A stretch of DNA of 64,000 nt from the NCBI RefSeq assembly GCF_032670585.1, contig NZ_JAVQHL010000001.1, positions 186,001-250,000 on the forward strand, in the 5' to 3' direction. This DNA comes from Ostreiculturibacter nitratireducens. GTDB lineage: Bacteria; Pseudomonadota; Alphaproteobacteria; Rhodobacterales; Rhodobacteraceae. The position numbers and the translations under genes are program-made. Shown one piece after another: positions 1 through 8,635 of this stretch (its first letter is position 1; each line of letters begins with the position of its first letter). Below the pieces are notes generated by a model that did not search any database, was not told where the DNA came from, and saw only the letters and a program-made list of their open reading frames with translations.

Positions 1-523
1 TGGAGCGGGAATACTTGCCCACGCCGCCGGCATTGCAGGCCGTCGCGGCCTTGTACATCTGGCCGACAGACCGCGACTTGAGCCGCAGGTCAGCTGCCTG
101 GCCCTTCATGTGAAGGGAATTCTTTGCGACGCCGCGCGAACGCGAGCGGAGCATCGCGTTGGTCGTCGGCGAGCGATAGCCCGACAGAAGCATGTAGGGC
201 TCGTTCACGTCCATCAGGCGGTGCGCCGCGGCCGCGATGTCGACCGTACGGGCGTCGATCCCGATGACTTCGTCGGTGCGCCAGTCGCGCATGAAGTGGT
301 TGATCTCTCTCAGCGCCTCCTTGATGTAGTCGCCCTCGATCCAGTAGATCGTGTCGAGGGTTTCACCGGTGCGGCCCGAGTACATCCTGATCCGGCGGAT
401 GTCGCCCGCCCCGCGCAGGAGGCCGAAAGCGTTCGAGTAGGTTGGGGCCGCTGCTACCGCGGTGGCCGCGAACGCGCCAAGGAGGCCACGCCGCGTGATG
501 CCCGTAGAGCTTTTCGATGTCAT
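1..523 (-). CDS. DUF882 / M15-type secreted peptidase-like protein (3' end outside window)
   Basis: Only the first 174 residues are in the window; the gene runs off the left edge. The N-terminus is a twin-arginine signal (RR at residues 11-12 followed by GLLGAFAATA), so export is probably by Tat to the periplasm. The middle carries SGYRSP and then HMKGQAAD with His138 and Asp145, the zinc-ligand pattern of the DUF882/peptidase M15 superfamily (YcbK type). Family members are thought to act on peptidoglycan peptides; no substrate can be read from sequence. It is divergent from the L,D-transpeptidase gene; the two families (YcbK/YcbB) are also neighbours in enterobacteria, which supports a shared cell-wall role. 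The ATG at 523 gives the Tat signal directly at the N-terminus. Confidence 0.85.
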   Translation of the reverse strand, partial: MTSKSSTGITRRGLLGAFAATAVAAAPTYSNAFGLLRGAGDIRRIRMYSGRTGETLDTIYWIEGDYIKEALREINHFMRDWRTDEVIGIDARTVDIAAAAHRLMDVNEPYMLLSGYRSPTTNAMLRSRSRGVAKNSLHMKGQAADLRLKSRSVGQMYKAATACNAGGVGKYSRS

Positions 524-827
524 GTCAGATGCGCCTGTCCCGTGCCTTGTCGCCACCCTTTCGGCGGCTTGTCTGTCATCACTTCCCCAAGTGCAGCGTT
601 GTTATTGCATATCACGACTCGTCCGCCAACCGGGCATATCGCGCCGCTTTCCAGCGGTCGGCGAAATCGGCAAGAATTCGCTGACGCTGCGTTGCGGGGC
701 AGGCAGTTCCCGGCCGTTGCAGAAACGCGACAATCTGGCGCAGGATGGAGCAATCGTGAATGGACAATCTGGTGCTTGCCCTGATGTTCTTGGGATATTG
801 GAAAAAGTCTGCGTATTAGGGGATTAG
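524..827. other. divergent intergenic region, no gene seen
   Basis: This 304-bp stretch separates the DUF882 gene (minus) and the L,D-transpeptidase gene (plus). Both must start transcription here. The reading frames inside it have no family signature and lie antisense or across the real starts. I could not fix -35/-10 boxes with confidence. Confidence 0.5.
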
Positions 828-2441
828 ATGATTACCGCTTTGACGCGCCCATTCTCACTGATACCTGTCCGGGCGGGCATCCTGGTCGTTCTGCTTTTTT
901 CCCTGACACCCGAGGCCGCGCCTGCCCAGGTGACCGCCTTCAAGCAGGCGGTCGCGGAATCCGCCTCCAGGAACGACCCGGTTTCGGCCTTCTACCGGTC
1001 GAGGGACTACCAGCCGATCTGGACGCGCGCAGAGGATGCCGCCCGGCGGAACGCCTTCTTCAAGGCGCTCGCAAGCGTGTCCGCGCATGGGTTGCCTCCG
1101 TCCCGCTACGACGCGGAAGGTCTGCGCGCGGCCTTCGCGGAAGCCCGGTCGGAGCGCGATCGCGGGCGGCTTGAGGTTCTGATGACGGAAGCCTTCGTCG
1201 CCTACGCGCAGGACGTCCGGACCGGGATTCTGGATCCGCGGAGGGTCGATGCGGGGATCGTGCGCGAGGTGCCGCGTCATGACCCGCTTGCGACACTCGA
1301 CGCCTTCTCTCGCTCTGCGCCTGCGGCGTTCCTGAAATCGCTGCCGCCCAAGGCGCCCCAATATGTCCAACTGATGAAGGCGAAGCTCGACATTGAAGCG
1401 GTGATCGCGAAGGGCGGCTGGGGCACAAGGGTGCGCGCCAAGTCGCTGAAGCCCGGAGAGAACGGCGCTGCGGTTGTCGAGCTTCGTGACCGGCTGATCG
1501 CGATGGGTTACCTGTCGCGGAGCGCGACGCAGTCCTATGACGGCGCCATCCAGAAGGCCGTTCAGTTCTTCCAGATCGAGAACGGGCTGACACCGGACGG
1601 GATCGCCGGCGAAGCGACCATCACCGAGATCAACCGAGGACCGGAGGACCGGCTGAAGTCCATCCTTGTCGCGATGGAGCGTCTGCGCTGGATGAACGGC
1701 CTCGCGCTCGGCCAGCGCCACATCTGGGTCAATCTTCCGGACTTCACGGCAAAGATCGTCGATGACGGCAAGGTGACGTTCGAAACCGTTACCGTCGTCG
1801 GCATGAACCAGTCGGACCGGCGAAGCCCCGAATTCTCCGACGAGATGGAATTCATGGTGATCAACCCGACCTGGAACGTGCCCCGGTCGATCGCCGTGAA
1901 GGAATACCTGCCGATGCTGAAGAAGAACCCGAATGCGGCCGGGCATCTGAAGCTCGTGGACAGCCGGGGGAGGGTGGTCAACCGCGGTGCGGTCGATTTC
2001 TCCCAGTACACGGAACGGACCTTCCCGTTCTCCATGTCGCAGCCGCCATCCGACGGCAATGCGCTGGGGCTCGTGAAGTTCATGTTCCCGAACCCCTACA
2101 ACATCTACCTCCACGACACGCCTTCGAAGTCGCTGTTCCAGCGGGAGGTCCGCGCCTTCAGCCATGGCTGCATCCGGCTGGGCAAGCCATTCGACTTCGC
2201 CTATGCGCTTCTGGCGAAGCAGTCGGCCGACCCGGTGGGCGAGTTCAAGCGGCATCTCGATACGCGGCGGGAATCGGTTCTTCCCCTGGAGGAATTCGTT
2301 CCGGTTCACATCGTCTATTTCACGGCATGGCCGACGGCGAAGGGGCGGATCGATTACCGCCGCGACGTCTACGGCCGCGACGGGCGGATTTTCGAGGCGC
2401 TGGAGCAGGCCGGGGTTTCGCTTCCTGCGGTTCAGGGGTAA
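828..2441 (+). CDS. L,D-transpeptidase (YcbB/LdtD type)
   Basis: The 537-aa protein has a signal peptide (about residues 1-33, ending AAPAQ), an N-terminal YcbB-type scaffold region, a peptidoglycan-binding type 1 domain at about 208-268 (GENGAAVVELRDRL onwards) and a C-terminal YkuD catalytic domain. The catalytic motif SHGCIRLG is intact, with His446 and Cys448. It should form 3-3 cross-links in peptidoglycan, or attach proteins to it, in the periplasm. Length is within the range of LdtD proteins (about 500-600 aa). An AGGGGA ribosome site lies just before the ATG. It is divergent from the DUF882 gene and about 60 bp before lpxD. Confidence 0.93.
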   Translation: MITALTRPFSLIPVRAGILVVLLFSLTPEAAPAQVTAFKQAVAESASRNDPVSAFYRSRDYQPIWTRAEDAARRNAFFKALASVSAHGLPPSRYDAEGLRAAFAEARSERDRGRLEVLMTEAFVAYAQDVRTGILDPRRVDAGIVREVPRHDPLATLDAFSRSAPAAFLKSLPPKAPQYVQLMKAKLDIEAVIAKGGWGTRVRAKSLKPGENGAAVVELRDRLIAMGYLSRSATQSYDGAIQKAVQFFQIENGLTPDGIAGEATITEINRGPEDRLKSILVAMERLRWMNGLALGQRHIWVNLPDFTAKIVDDGKVTFETVTVVGMNQSDRRSPEFSDEMEFMVINPTWNVPRSIAVKEYLPMLKKNPNAAGHLKLVDSRGRVVNRGAVDFSQYTERTFPFSMSQPPSDGNALGLVKFMFPNPYNIYLHDTPSKSLFQREVRAFSHGCIRLGKPFDFAYALLAKQSADPVGEFKRHLDTRRESVLPLEEFVPVHIVYFTAWPTAKGRIDYRRDVYGRDGRIFEALEQAGVSLPAVQG

Positions 2442-2502
2442 GTCTGATACAAGGAGCGCGCGAGGCGTTTTCCGGGGCATGACCCAGGGCCGAAGGTGTC
2501 CG

Positions 2503-3591
2503 ATGACTCACACGATTGCCGAGATCGCGGCAGCACTTGGTGCCCCCGCCGAGGGGGCGACGGATATTGTTGTCCGCCGTGCCGCCGAGCCGGCGGAGGC
2601 GGGGCCCGAGGACCTCGCGCTTGCGATGGATCCCCGCTATGCCGAGGGGCTGGCCAAGGGTAAAGCGCGGGCTGCGGTGCTCTGGCCAGGGGCGGATTGG
2701 CAGGCGCTGGGACTGGAGGCGGCAATCTTCGTGCCGCGGGCGCGGCTTGCGATGGCGGGCGTGTCGCGTGTCCTCGATGAAGGGCCGGGGATCGTGCAGG
2801 GCATCCACCCTTCGGCGATCATCGACCCGTCCGCGGAGATCGGGGAGAAGGCCTCGATCGGGCCGCTGTCGGTGATCGGCAAGGGCGCGCGCATCGGCCG
2901 GCATGCCCGGATCGCCGCGCAGGTCTTCATCGGGGCCGACGCGGTGATCGGCGATGACGCGTTGATTCTTGCCGGCGCGCGGATCATGCAGCGGGTCACG
3001 ATCGGCGACCGGTTCGTCTGCCAGCCCGGCGCGGTGATCGGGGCGGACGGGTTTTCCTTCGTCACGCCCGAGAAGTCGGGCGTTGAGGAGGCTCGCGAAA
3101 CGCTCGGCAGGCGCGGCGAGATCAAGCAGCAGAACTGGACGCGCATTCACTCGCTGGGAACGGTCGAGATCGGCGACGACGTGGAGATCGGCGCGAACAC
3201 GACGATCGATCGGGGTACGATCCGGGCCACACGGATCGGTTCGGGCACCAAGATCGACAACCTCGTCCAGATTGGCCACAACGTCGAGGTGGGGCGGGAT
3301 TGCCTGCTTTGCGGCCAGTCCGGCGTCGCCGGATCGGCGCGGGTCGGCAACAGGGTCGTGCTGGCCGGCAAATGCGGCGTGAACGACCACATCTTCGTGG
3401 GCGACGACGTGGTCGCGGGCGGTGGCACCCTGATTATCAGCAATGTGCCGGCGGGCCGCGTCGTTCTGGGCTATCCTGCTTTGAAGATGGAAGCCCAGGT
3501 GGAGGTCTGGAAACACCTCCGTCGGCTCGGCCGTCTTGTCCGCGACGTGGCCGAGATGAAGGAGTTGCTCGCGAAACGCGGGCGTGACTAG
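2503..3591 (+). CDS. lpxD: UDP-3-O-(3-hydroxyacyl)glucosamine N-acyltransferase
   Basis: The 362-aa protein has an N-terminal uridine-binding region (MTHTIAEIAAALGAP start) and a left-handed beta-helix of hexapeptide repeats from about residue 105 to 330, as in LpxD (usual length 340-360). It adds the second 3-hydroxyacyl chain, from acyl-ACP, in the third step of lipid A synthesis in the cytoplasm. An in-frame ATG at 2479 would add eight residues; 2503 fits the family N-terminus better. It sits 13 bp before an ACP gene and then a ketoacyl synthase, so its acyl donor machinery is encoded next to it. This copy is separate from the fabZ-lpxA-lpxI-lpxB cluster 30 kb away. Confidence 0.93.
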   Translation: MTHTIAEIAAALGAPAEGATDIVVRRAAEPAEAGPEDLALAMDPRYAEGLAKGKARAAVLWPGADWQALGLEAAIFVPRARLAMAGVSRVLDEGPGIVQGIHPSAIIDPSAEIGEKASIGPLSVIGKGARIGRHARIAAQVFIGADAVIGDDALILAGARIMQRVTIGDRFVCQPGAVIGADGFSFVTPEKSGVEEARETLGRRGEIKQQNWTRIHSLGTVEIGDDVEIGANTTIDRGTIRATRIGSGTKIDNLVQIGHNVEVGRDCLLCGQSGVAGSARVGNRVVLAGKCGVNDHIFVGDDVVAGGGTLIISNVPAGRVVLGYPALKMEAQVEVWKHLRRLGRLVRDVAEMKELLAKRGRD

Positions 3592-3604
3592 TGACGGAGG
3601 GGCG

Positions 3605-3871
3605 ATGGCGGACAGCGTCAAGGAACGGATCATCTCGATAATCGCCAGGCAGGCCGTGCTGGAGCCGGAGCAGGTTCCTCTCACCACCTCTCTTGATGAC
3701 CTCGGGATCGACAGCCTGGGCCTCGTCGAAGCGATTTTCGCCATCGAGGAGGAATTCGACATATCGGTGCCCTTCAACGCCAACGAGCCGTCCGAGAGTG
3801 ACTTCGACATCTCTACCGTGGCATCGATCGTGACGGCCGTGGAGACCCTGATCTCCGATCAGAAAAGGTGA
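3605..3871 (+). CDS. acyl carrier protein, probably specialised
   Basis: The 88-aa acidic protein has the phosphopantetheine attachment motif GIDSLGLVEA, with the Ser near residue 37, so it carries acyl chains as a 4'-phosphopantetheine thioester. A GGAGG site 5 bp upstream selects the ATG at 3605; an upstream in-frame ATG at 3584 overlaps lpxD and is less likely. The sequence differs from housekeeping AcpP, with an extended FNANEPSESDFD segment in the helix II/III region. Placement between lpxD and a KAS gene, with a 4-bp overlap to the latter, suggests an ACP used for lipid A or another special fatty acid, comparable in role to rhizobial AcpXL. That role is inferred. Confidence 0.85.
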   Translation: MADSVKERIISIIARQAVLEPEQVPLTTSLDDLGIDSLGLVEAIFAIEEEFDISVPFNANEPSESDFDISTVASIVTAVETLISDQKR

Positions 3872-5088
3872 GCGCCGGGATGCGGCGCGTAGTCATCACC
3901 GGCGCCGGAACGGTGAATCCGCTGGGCCAGGACGTGCCCACGACGCTCGCCGCGCTGCGCGAGGGACGGTCCGGGATCGGGCCGCTCGAGTTCCGTGACG
4001 TCGAGAGGCTGTCCGTGCGCATCGGCGGCCAAGTCCGGGGCTGGGATCCCGAGGCGCATTTCGGGCACAGGGAAATCGGCCTTTACGACAGGGTCACGCA
4101 GTTCGCCCTTGTCGCTGCGCAACAGGCCGTCGACCAGTCGGGCCTTTCCTTCGATGGCGCGCTTGCGGATCAGGCCGGGGTGGTCTTCGGCTGCGCCGCG
4201 GGTGGCCTGGGAACATTGGAAGACAGCTACCGGGCCGTCTTCGCCGAGGGCAAGAACCGCGTCCATCCGCTCGTGGTCCCGCGGCTCATGAACAATGCGG
4301 CCGCGTCCCACATCGCGATTAGGTGGAACCTCAGGGGCCCCAACCTGACGATCTCGACCGCCTGCGCGTCGTCTAACCAGGCGATGGGACTGGCGTTCCA
4401 GATGGTTCGGACCGGTGCCTCGCCCGTGATGGTGACCGGAGGCAGCGAGGCCAGTCTGTGTTTCGGCGGGATCAAGGGCTGGGAAGGGCTGCGCGTGATG
4501 TCGCATAGCGCCTGCCGCCCCTTCTCCGCCAACCGCGACGGGATGGTCCACGGCGAGGGCGCGGGGGTTTTCGTATTCGAGGATCTCGAGCATGCCCGCA
4601 GGCGTGGGGCGGTGATTCTCGCAGAGGTCGCGGGTTTCGGGATGACGTCGGACGCCAGCGACGTTCTCATGCCCTCGTCGGAGGGGGCGGAACGGGCGAT
4701 CACGGCCGCCCTGCGGGACGCCGGGTTCGCTCCGGAAGACGTGGGTTACATAAACGCCCATGGCACCGGCACGGCGGCGAATGACCGCGCCGAATGCACG
4801 GCGATCGAAAGGGCCTTCGGACCGGCTGCCGAGCAGCTGATGATTTCTTCGACCAAGGCAATGCACGGCCACCTGATCGGGGGAACCGGGGCGGTGGAAC
4901 TGCTGCCCTGCCTGATGGCGCTCAACGACGGGATAATCGCCCCCACGATCGGCCACGAAGAGCCCGACCCGGATTGTTCACTGGACGTCGTGCCGAACGA
5001 GGCGAGGGAGGCGGAGGTCTCGGCCGTCCTGTCGAACGCCTTCGCCTTCGGCGGGCTGAACGCCGTCATCGCGCTGAAGAAGATCTGA
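3868..5088 (+). CDS. beta-ketoacyl-ACP synthase II-like
   Basis: This 406-aa thiolase-fold enzyme has the Cys-His-His triad: Cys166 in STACASSN, His298 in NAHGTGT and His335 in KAMHGH. It condenses malonyl-ACP with acyl-ACP in fatty acid elongation. The gene starts with GTG overlapping the ACP stop codon (GTGA); an ATG 12 bp later (3880) is an alternative. The tight coupling to an ACP and to lpxD suggests a dedicated elongation system making the long 3-hydroxy chain for lipid A, in addition to the fabF used for phospholipids, which would be elsewhere. I leave the symbol empty because paralogue identity cannot be settled. Confidence 0.9.
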   Translation: MSAGMRRVVITGAGTVNPLGQDVPTTLAALREGRSGIGPLEFRDVERLSVRIGGQVRGWDPEAHFGHREIGLYDRVTQFALVAAQQAVDQSGLSFDGALADQAGVVFGCAAGGLGTLEDSYRAVFAEGKNRVHPLVVPRLMNNAAASHIAIRWNLRGPNLTISTACASSNQAMGLAFQMVRTGASPVMVTGGSEASLCFGGIKGWEGLRVMSHSACRPFSANRDGMVHGEGAGVFVFEDLEHARRRGAVILAEVAGFGMTSDASDVLMPSSEGAERAITAALRDAGFAPEDVGYINAHGTGTAANDRAECTAIERAFGPAAEQLMISSTKAMHGHLIGGTGAVELLPCLMALNDGIIAPTIGHEEPDPDCSLDVVPNEAREAEVSAVLSNAFAFGGLNAVIALKKI

Positions 5089-5139
5089 GCTGCATTCGAC
5101 TGCGTGACGCAGGTCGTGTGAACCGAACGGGCACCACGG

Positions 5140-5169
5140 AAAAAAGAACGCCGCCCCGAAGGGCGGCGT
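5140..5169 (-). terminator. intrinsic terminator of the IalB gene
   Basis: A perfect 9-bp stem (5148-5156 with 5161-5169) and CGAA loop is followed on the minus strand by a T-rich run (complement of the A run at 5140-5145). It lies 24 bp past the minus-strand stop. The plus strand has no T tract, so it serves mainly the minus-strand gene. Confidence 0.85.
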
Positions 5170-5193
5170 CCTGAATTCCGGAAGCAGCCTGCG

Positions 5194-5835
5194 TTATTCC
5201 TTGGCCTGCGCCTTCGCATTCACCGCCGACACGGCGTCGAAGCCAGCAGTGAAGCCCGAAAGGGAGATGGAAAGCTCGGCCTTCTTGTCCGGTGCGGCGA
5301 CCGGAACGATGGTGAGCGTCGCTTTGGCGCCCTTCTTGAACTGCTCGATTTCCTCGGCCTTGAAGCCGACGCGAGCGATGCAGCCGATCGGCGCACACCA
5401 GGTGAAGGGATATGCCTTGGCCGTACCGCCGTCGACCTGGATGCGGATACCTTGGGTGAGCAGCGTTTCGAGCGGCGTGATGATCGTCGCGCCGGCCGCG
5501 GCCTCGCCGCCCTCCGGCAGGGCGAACATGCTGATCTCGGCCACGGAGGTTCCGTCGGTGTCCTTCAGAAGCTGGTAGAGCTGGCAGGGATCCGAGCCAT
5601 CCTCGGTGCGCACGCAGCGGAGTTCCCAGTCGCCGAAGACCTCTTGCGTGTAGGTCGAACCGATCCCGCCGACCTCCGCACCCATGGAGAGGTTTTCGGT
5701 CGTTGCCGCATCGCCCTGGACCTCTGCAGGAGCTTCCGCGGAGCCTTCGGCAGGCGCCGTCGCCTCTTGGGCGAGGGCAGGGCCGGCCAGCCCGAGGGCA
5801 AGCGCGACGGCAAGCGATTTGGTGAGATCAAGCAT
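5194..5835 (-). CDS. invasion-associated locus B (IalB) family protein
   Basis: The 213-aa protein has a clear signal peptide (MLDLTKSLAVALALGLAGPA, cleaved after ALA) followed by a low-complexity Ala/Glu/Pro stretch and then the IalB domain (from about FGDWELRC). Cysteines in the pattern C...C...C...C (RC, PC, WC, GC) fit periplasmic disulfides. IalB proteins are periplasmic or outer-membrane associated; in Bartonella they are linked to erythrocyte invasion, but they are common in free-living Rhodobacterales and the function here is unknown. The start at 5835 puts the signal peptide at the N-terminus. It is a single gene with its own terminator. Confidence 0.85.
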   Translation of the reverse strand: MLDLTKSLAVALALGLAGPALAQEATAPAEGSAEAPAEVQGDAATTENLSMGAEVGGIGSTYTQEVFGDWELRCVRTEDGSDPCQLYQLLKDTDGTSVAEISMFALPEGGEAAAGATIITPLETLLTQGIRIQVDGGTAKAYPFTWCAPIGCIARVGFKAEEIEQFKKGAKATLTIVPVAAPDKKAELSISLSGFTAGFDAVSAVNAKAQAKE

Positions 5836-6283
5836 ATTATTCCATCCGTTCCGGAGTTGGTCTGGCTGACGGTCGTCTAACATGGCGGTTGGGCGGTGTC
5901 AGGTCGGAAATCCTGGGCTTCACCAGAACGTGCGGCGGAATTCCGCGCAGGCAGGCAACCCTGTCAATCCAATTAAGAAAGGGCCGCTAACGCGACCCTT
6001 TCCCTGAATTTTTTGCTCCCTGTCGGACTGGCCGACTTCATCATTGGCCGTGACGCTACGAAGTTCCACGCGACGGGTCAACATCTTTTTGCAGAAGGTC
6101 CATGATCCTGAAATCATGCAGTTTTCGAATGAAAGAAACCGCGCCGGTGAGGGCGCGGCCAGTCCGACAGGGAGGAAGTAACATCCGGGCGAAGAGGACA
6201 GGCGCCCGGACAAATCCAAACTGGCACAGAGCGGTTAAGATTGTATTGTCTGAGCCTGCGATGAGGGGAATTTGGAGGGACAG
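5836..6283. other. 448-bp intergenic region with long inverted repeat
   Basis: This is the region between the divergent IalB gene and the HerA-like ATPase gene. Frames inside it show no recognisable protein. It contains a 19-bp perfect inverted repeat (described separately) and a weaker stem AAAGGG/CCCTTT at 5978-6001 followed by a T run, which could stop plus-strand transcription. Promoters for both neighbours should lie here. Confidence 0.5.
6016..6174. repeat. 19-bp perfect inverted repeat spanning 159 bp
   Basis: Arm 6016-6034 (CTCCCTGTCGGACTGGCCG) is exactly complementary to 6156-6174. The 121-bp loop holds other stems, notably 6139-6145 with 6152-6158, which overlaps the right arm, so two alternative folds exclude each other. 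No target-site duplication flanks the arms, so a MITE is not supported. It lies 110 bp before the ATPase start. Confidence 0.75.
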
Positions 6284-7831
6284 GTGCTTACGGAAGCAGG
6301 AATTTTCGTGGGTGGCGGCGGCGAGGGCTACAGCGTCCCGCAGGAGCTGTTGTTGAAATACGGGAACCGTCACGGGCTCATCGCAGGCGCCACAGGGACC
6401 GGCAAGACCGTAACGCTTCAAATCCTCGCGGAGGCTTTCTCCTCCGCAGGCGTGCCCGTGTTCCTTGCCGACGTGAAGGGCGACCTGTCGGGGCTCGCCA
6501 AGGCCGGATCGGAAACGCACAAGCTGCACGACGCGTTCACGAAGCGCGCCGGGACGATCGGCTTCACCCTCGACTACCAGGCATTTCCGGTCACGTTCTG
6601 GGACCTCTATGGCGAGCAGGGACACCCGATCCGCACCACCGTGACCGAGATGGGGCCGCTCCTGCTGTCGCGGCTTCTGGAATTGACCGACGTCCAGGAG
6701 GGGGTTCTCAACATCGCGTTCCGCATCGCGGACGAGGAGGGTCTGCCGCTTCTCGATCTCAAGGACCTGCAATCGATGCTGATCTGGGTCGGCCAGAACG
6801 CGGACGAGATCGGGCTGCGCTACGGCAACGTCTCTGCCGCTTCCGTTGGGGCCATCCAGCGCCAGCTTCTGGTGCTGGAAAACCAGGGCGGCACTCGGCT
6901 GTTCGGCGAACCCGCGCTGGAGCTCGCGGACATGATGGGCGTGACCTCGGAGGGCAGGGGGCGGGTCAACATCCTCGCCGCCGACAAGCTCATGTCCTCG
7001 CCCAGGCTTTACGCGACGTTCCTGCTGTGGCTCCTCTCGGAGCTTTTCGAGGAGTTGCCCGAGGTCGGCAATCCGGACAAGCCGAAGTTCGTCTTCTTCT
7101 TCGACGAGGCGCATCTTCTGTTCGACGACGCGCCGAAGGTTCTCGTGGACAAGGTGGAGCAGGTCGCGCGGCTCATTCGCTCGAAGGGCGTCGGTGTCTT
7201 CTTCATCACACAGAACCCGGCGGACGTGCCCGATGACGTGCTCGGCCAGCTGGGCAACCGGGTGCAGCATGCGCTGCGAGTCTTCACGCCCCGCGACAGG
7301 AAGGACCTTCGCGCGGCGGCGGAAACCTATCGCCCGAACCCGCGTTTCTCGACCGAGGAGGCGATCACGCAGGTCGGCACCGGGGAGGCGGTGACGTCCT
7401 TCCTGGAGGAAAAGGGCGTGCCCTCGATGGTCGAACGGACGCTGGTGCGGCCACCGAATTCGCAACTCGGGCCGATCACTTCGCAGGAACGCGCCCAGAT
7501 CATGGCCCTGTCGCCCTTCGGCACGAAATACGACAAGACCGTAGACAGGGATTCGGCCTTCGAGAAGCTTCAGGCGCGGGCGGAGGCTGCCGCAAGGGAA
7601 GCCGCTGCCGCGGAGGCCGAGAAGGAACGGCTAAAGGGGGAAGAGCGGGAGTTCCGGGCCGCCCGCCGCTACAGCGGCCGCGACGACGACGCCAAGCCCT
7701 CCCGCCGCAGATCTTCCCGATCCGATTCCATCGCTACGGCCTTTGGCAAAAGCCTGGCACGTTCGCTTGGCACGAAAACAGGCCAGACGATCGTGCGCGG
7801 AATCCTTGGTGGGCTGTTCAAGTCCCGCTGA
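6284..7831 (+). CDS. HerA-like ATPase, DUF853 family
   Basis: The 515-aa protein has a Walker A motif GATGTGKT near residue 36 and a Walker B motif KFVFFFDEAHLLF in mid-protein, then a C-terminal charged, Arg/Ser-rich region (after about 430). This is the architecture of DUF853 proteins (YjgR type), related to HerA/FtsK ATPases. Family function is not established; roles in DNA or protein translocation are guessed. I chose the GTG at 6284 because GGAGGG stands 5 bp upstream; a TTG at 6272 is the alternative. The gene is monocistronic, with a convergent rlmJ 21 bp downstream. Confidence 0.85.
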   Translation: MLTEAGIFVGGGGEGYSVPQELLLKYGNRHGLIAGATGTGKTVTLQILAEAFSSAGVPVFLADVKGDLSGLAKAGSETHKLHDAFTKRAGTIGFTLDYQAFPVTFWDLYGEQGHPIRTTVTEMGPLLLSRLLELTDVQEGVLNIAFRIADEEGLPLLDLKDLQSMLIWVGQNADEIGLRYGNVSAASVGAIQRQLLVLENQGGTRLFGEPALELADMMGVTSEGRGRVNILAADKLMSSPRLYATFLLWLLSELFEELPEVGNPDKPKFVFFFDEAHLLFDDAPKVLVDKVEQVARLIRSKGVGVFFITQNPADVPDDVLGQLGNRVQHALRVFTPRDRKDLRAAAETYRPNPRFSTEEAITQVGTGEAVTSFLEEKGVPSMVERTLVRPPNSQLGPITSQERAQIMALSPFGTKYDKTVDRDSAFEKLQARAEAAAREAAAAEAEKERLKGEEREFRAARRYSGRDDDAKPSRRRSSRSDSIATAFGKSLARSLGTKTGQTIVRGILGGLFKSR

Positions 7832-7852
7832 GACGCGGACCCTGTTTGGTGG

Positions 7853-8635
7853 TCACTTGGCGAAAAGGGCCGTCAGACGCGCGGCCTCATCCTCTGTGCC
7901 CCAAGGGGCGTTGACGAGGAAGAGCCCCGATCCCGTCATGCCGTGACCTGCCCTTGCAGGCGGGAATCCCACCTCGTGCCGTAGGGCGCCGGGGTAGCTG
8001 GCCGCTTCGAGGTCTCTCAGCATGGCGGCATGCGCCGCCTGGGCCAGGATCGGATACCAGAGGAAAATCACGCCCACGTTCCATTTCCTGTGAATCGAGG
8101 CGATGAAACGGGGGATCGCGGCGTAGTCGTCCTTCACCTCGAAGGAAGGATCGATCACGAGGATGCCCCGGCGCGGCTCCGGCGGCGTCAGCGACACGGC
8201 CATCTGGAACCCGTCCTCCCGCCGGATGTCGGGGCGGAACGGACGCATGGTTTCGGCGAGCGCGGCGTGTTCCTGCGGGTGAAGCTCCGCCAGGTGCATC
8301 CGGTCGCCGGGACGCAGCGTCAGCGCGGCGATGAGAGGCGACCCCGGATAGGCCGTGGCGCCGAAGCGGGCGCGCGTCTCGGCGATGCGCTTCGTATAGG
8401 GATGATCGGGCGGAAACCAGCCTTCCGTCTCGGCGCGCGCGATGCCCGCGGCCGCCTCGCCGGTCTTAAGGGCCTCGGGCGAGGAAAGGTCGTAGAGTCC
8501 GCGCCCCGAATGGGTTTCGAGGTAGGACAGGGGTTTGTCCTTGCGCGTCAGGTAGTCGAGCACCGCGGCAAGCATCGCGTGCTTGTGCACGTCGGCGAGA
8601 TTCCCGGCGTGATAGCCGTGCTGGTAGGACAGCAT
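7853..8635 (-). CDS. rlmJ: 23S rRNA (adenine-2030-N6)-methyltransferase
   Basis: The 260-aa protein matches RlmJ end to end: MLSYQHGYHAGNLADVHKHA start, YLETHSGRG in the SAM region, LHPQEH, and GMTGSGLFLVNAPW near the C-terminus. RlmJ methylates A2030 of 23S rRNA before 50S assembly. The catalytic motif that is DPPY in the E. coli enzyme reads DPSFE here, with a Ser in place of the second Pro. Its ATG at 8635 touches the final base of the upstream CorC gene, so the two are probably co-transcribed. Confidence 0.9.
   Translation of the reverse strand: MLSYQHGYHAGNLADVHKHAMLAAVLDYLTRKDKPLSYLETHSGRGLYDLSSPEALKTGEAAAGIARAETEGWFPPDHPYTKRIAETRARFGATAYPGSPLIAALTLRPGDRMHLAELHPQEHAALAETMRPFRPDIRREDGFQMAVSLTPPEPRRGILVIDPSFEVKDDYAAIPRFIASIHRKWNVGVIFLWYPILAQAAHAAMLRDLEAASYPGALRHEVGFPPARAGHGMTGSGLFLVNAPWGTEDEAARLTALFAK

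Noticed and set aside
5978..6009. stem AAAGGG/CCCTTT followed by T-rich sequence as a terminator
   Set aside because: The stem is short, the loop is 12 bases, the T run begins six bases after the stem, and no plus-strand gene ends nearby.
6102..6356. 84-codon plus-strand frame before the HerA-like gene
   Set aside because: It overlaps the inverted repeat and the ATPase start, has Arg-rich shadow composition and no ribosome site.
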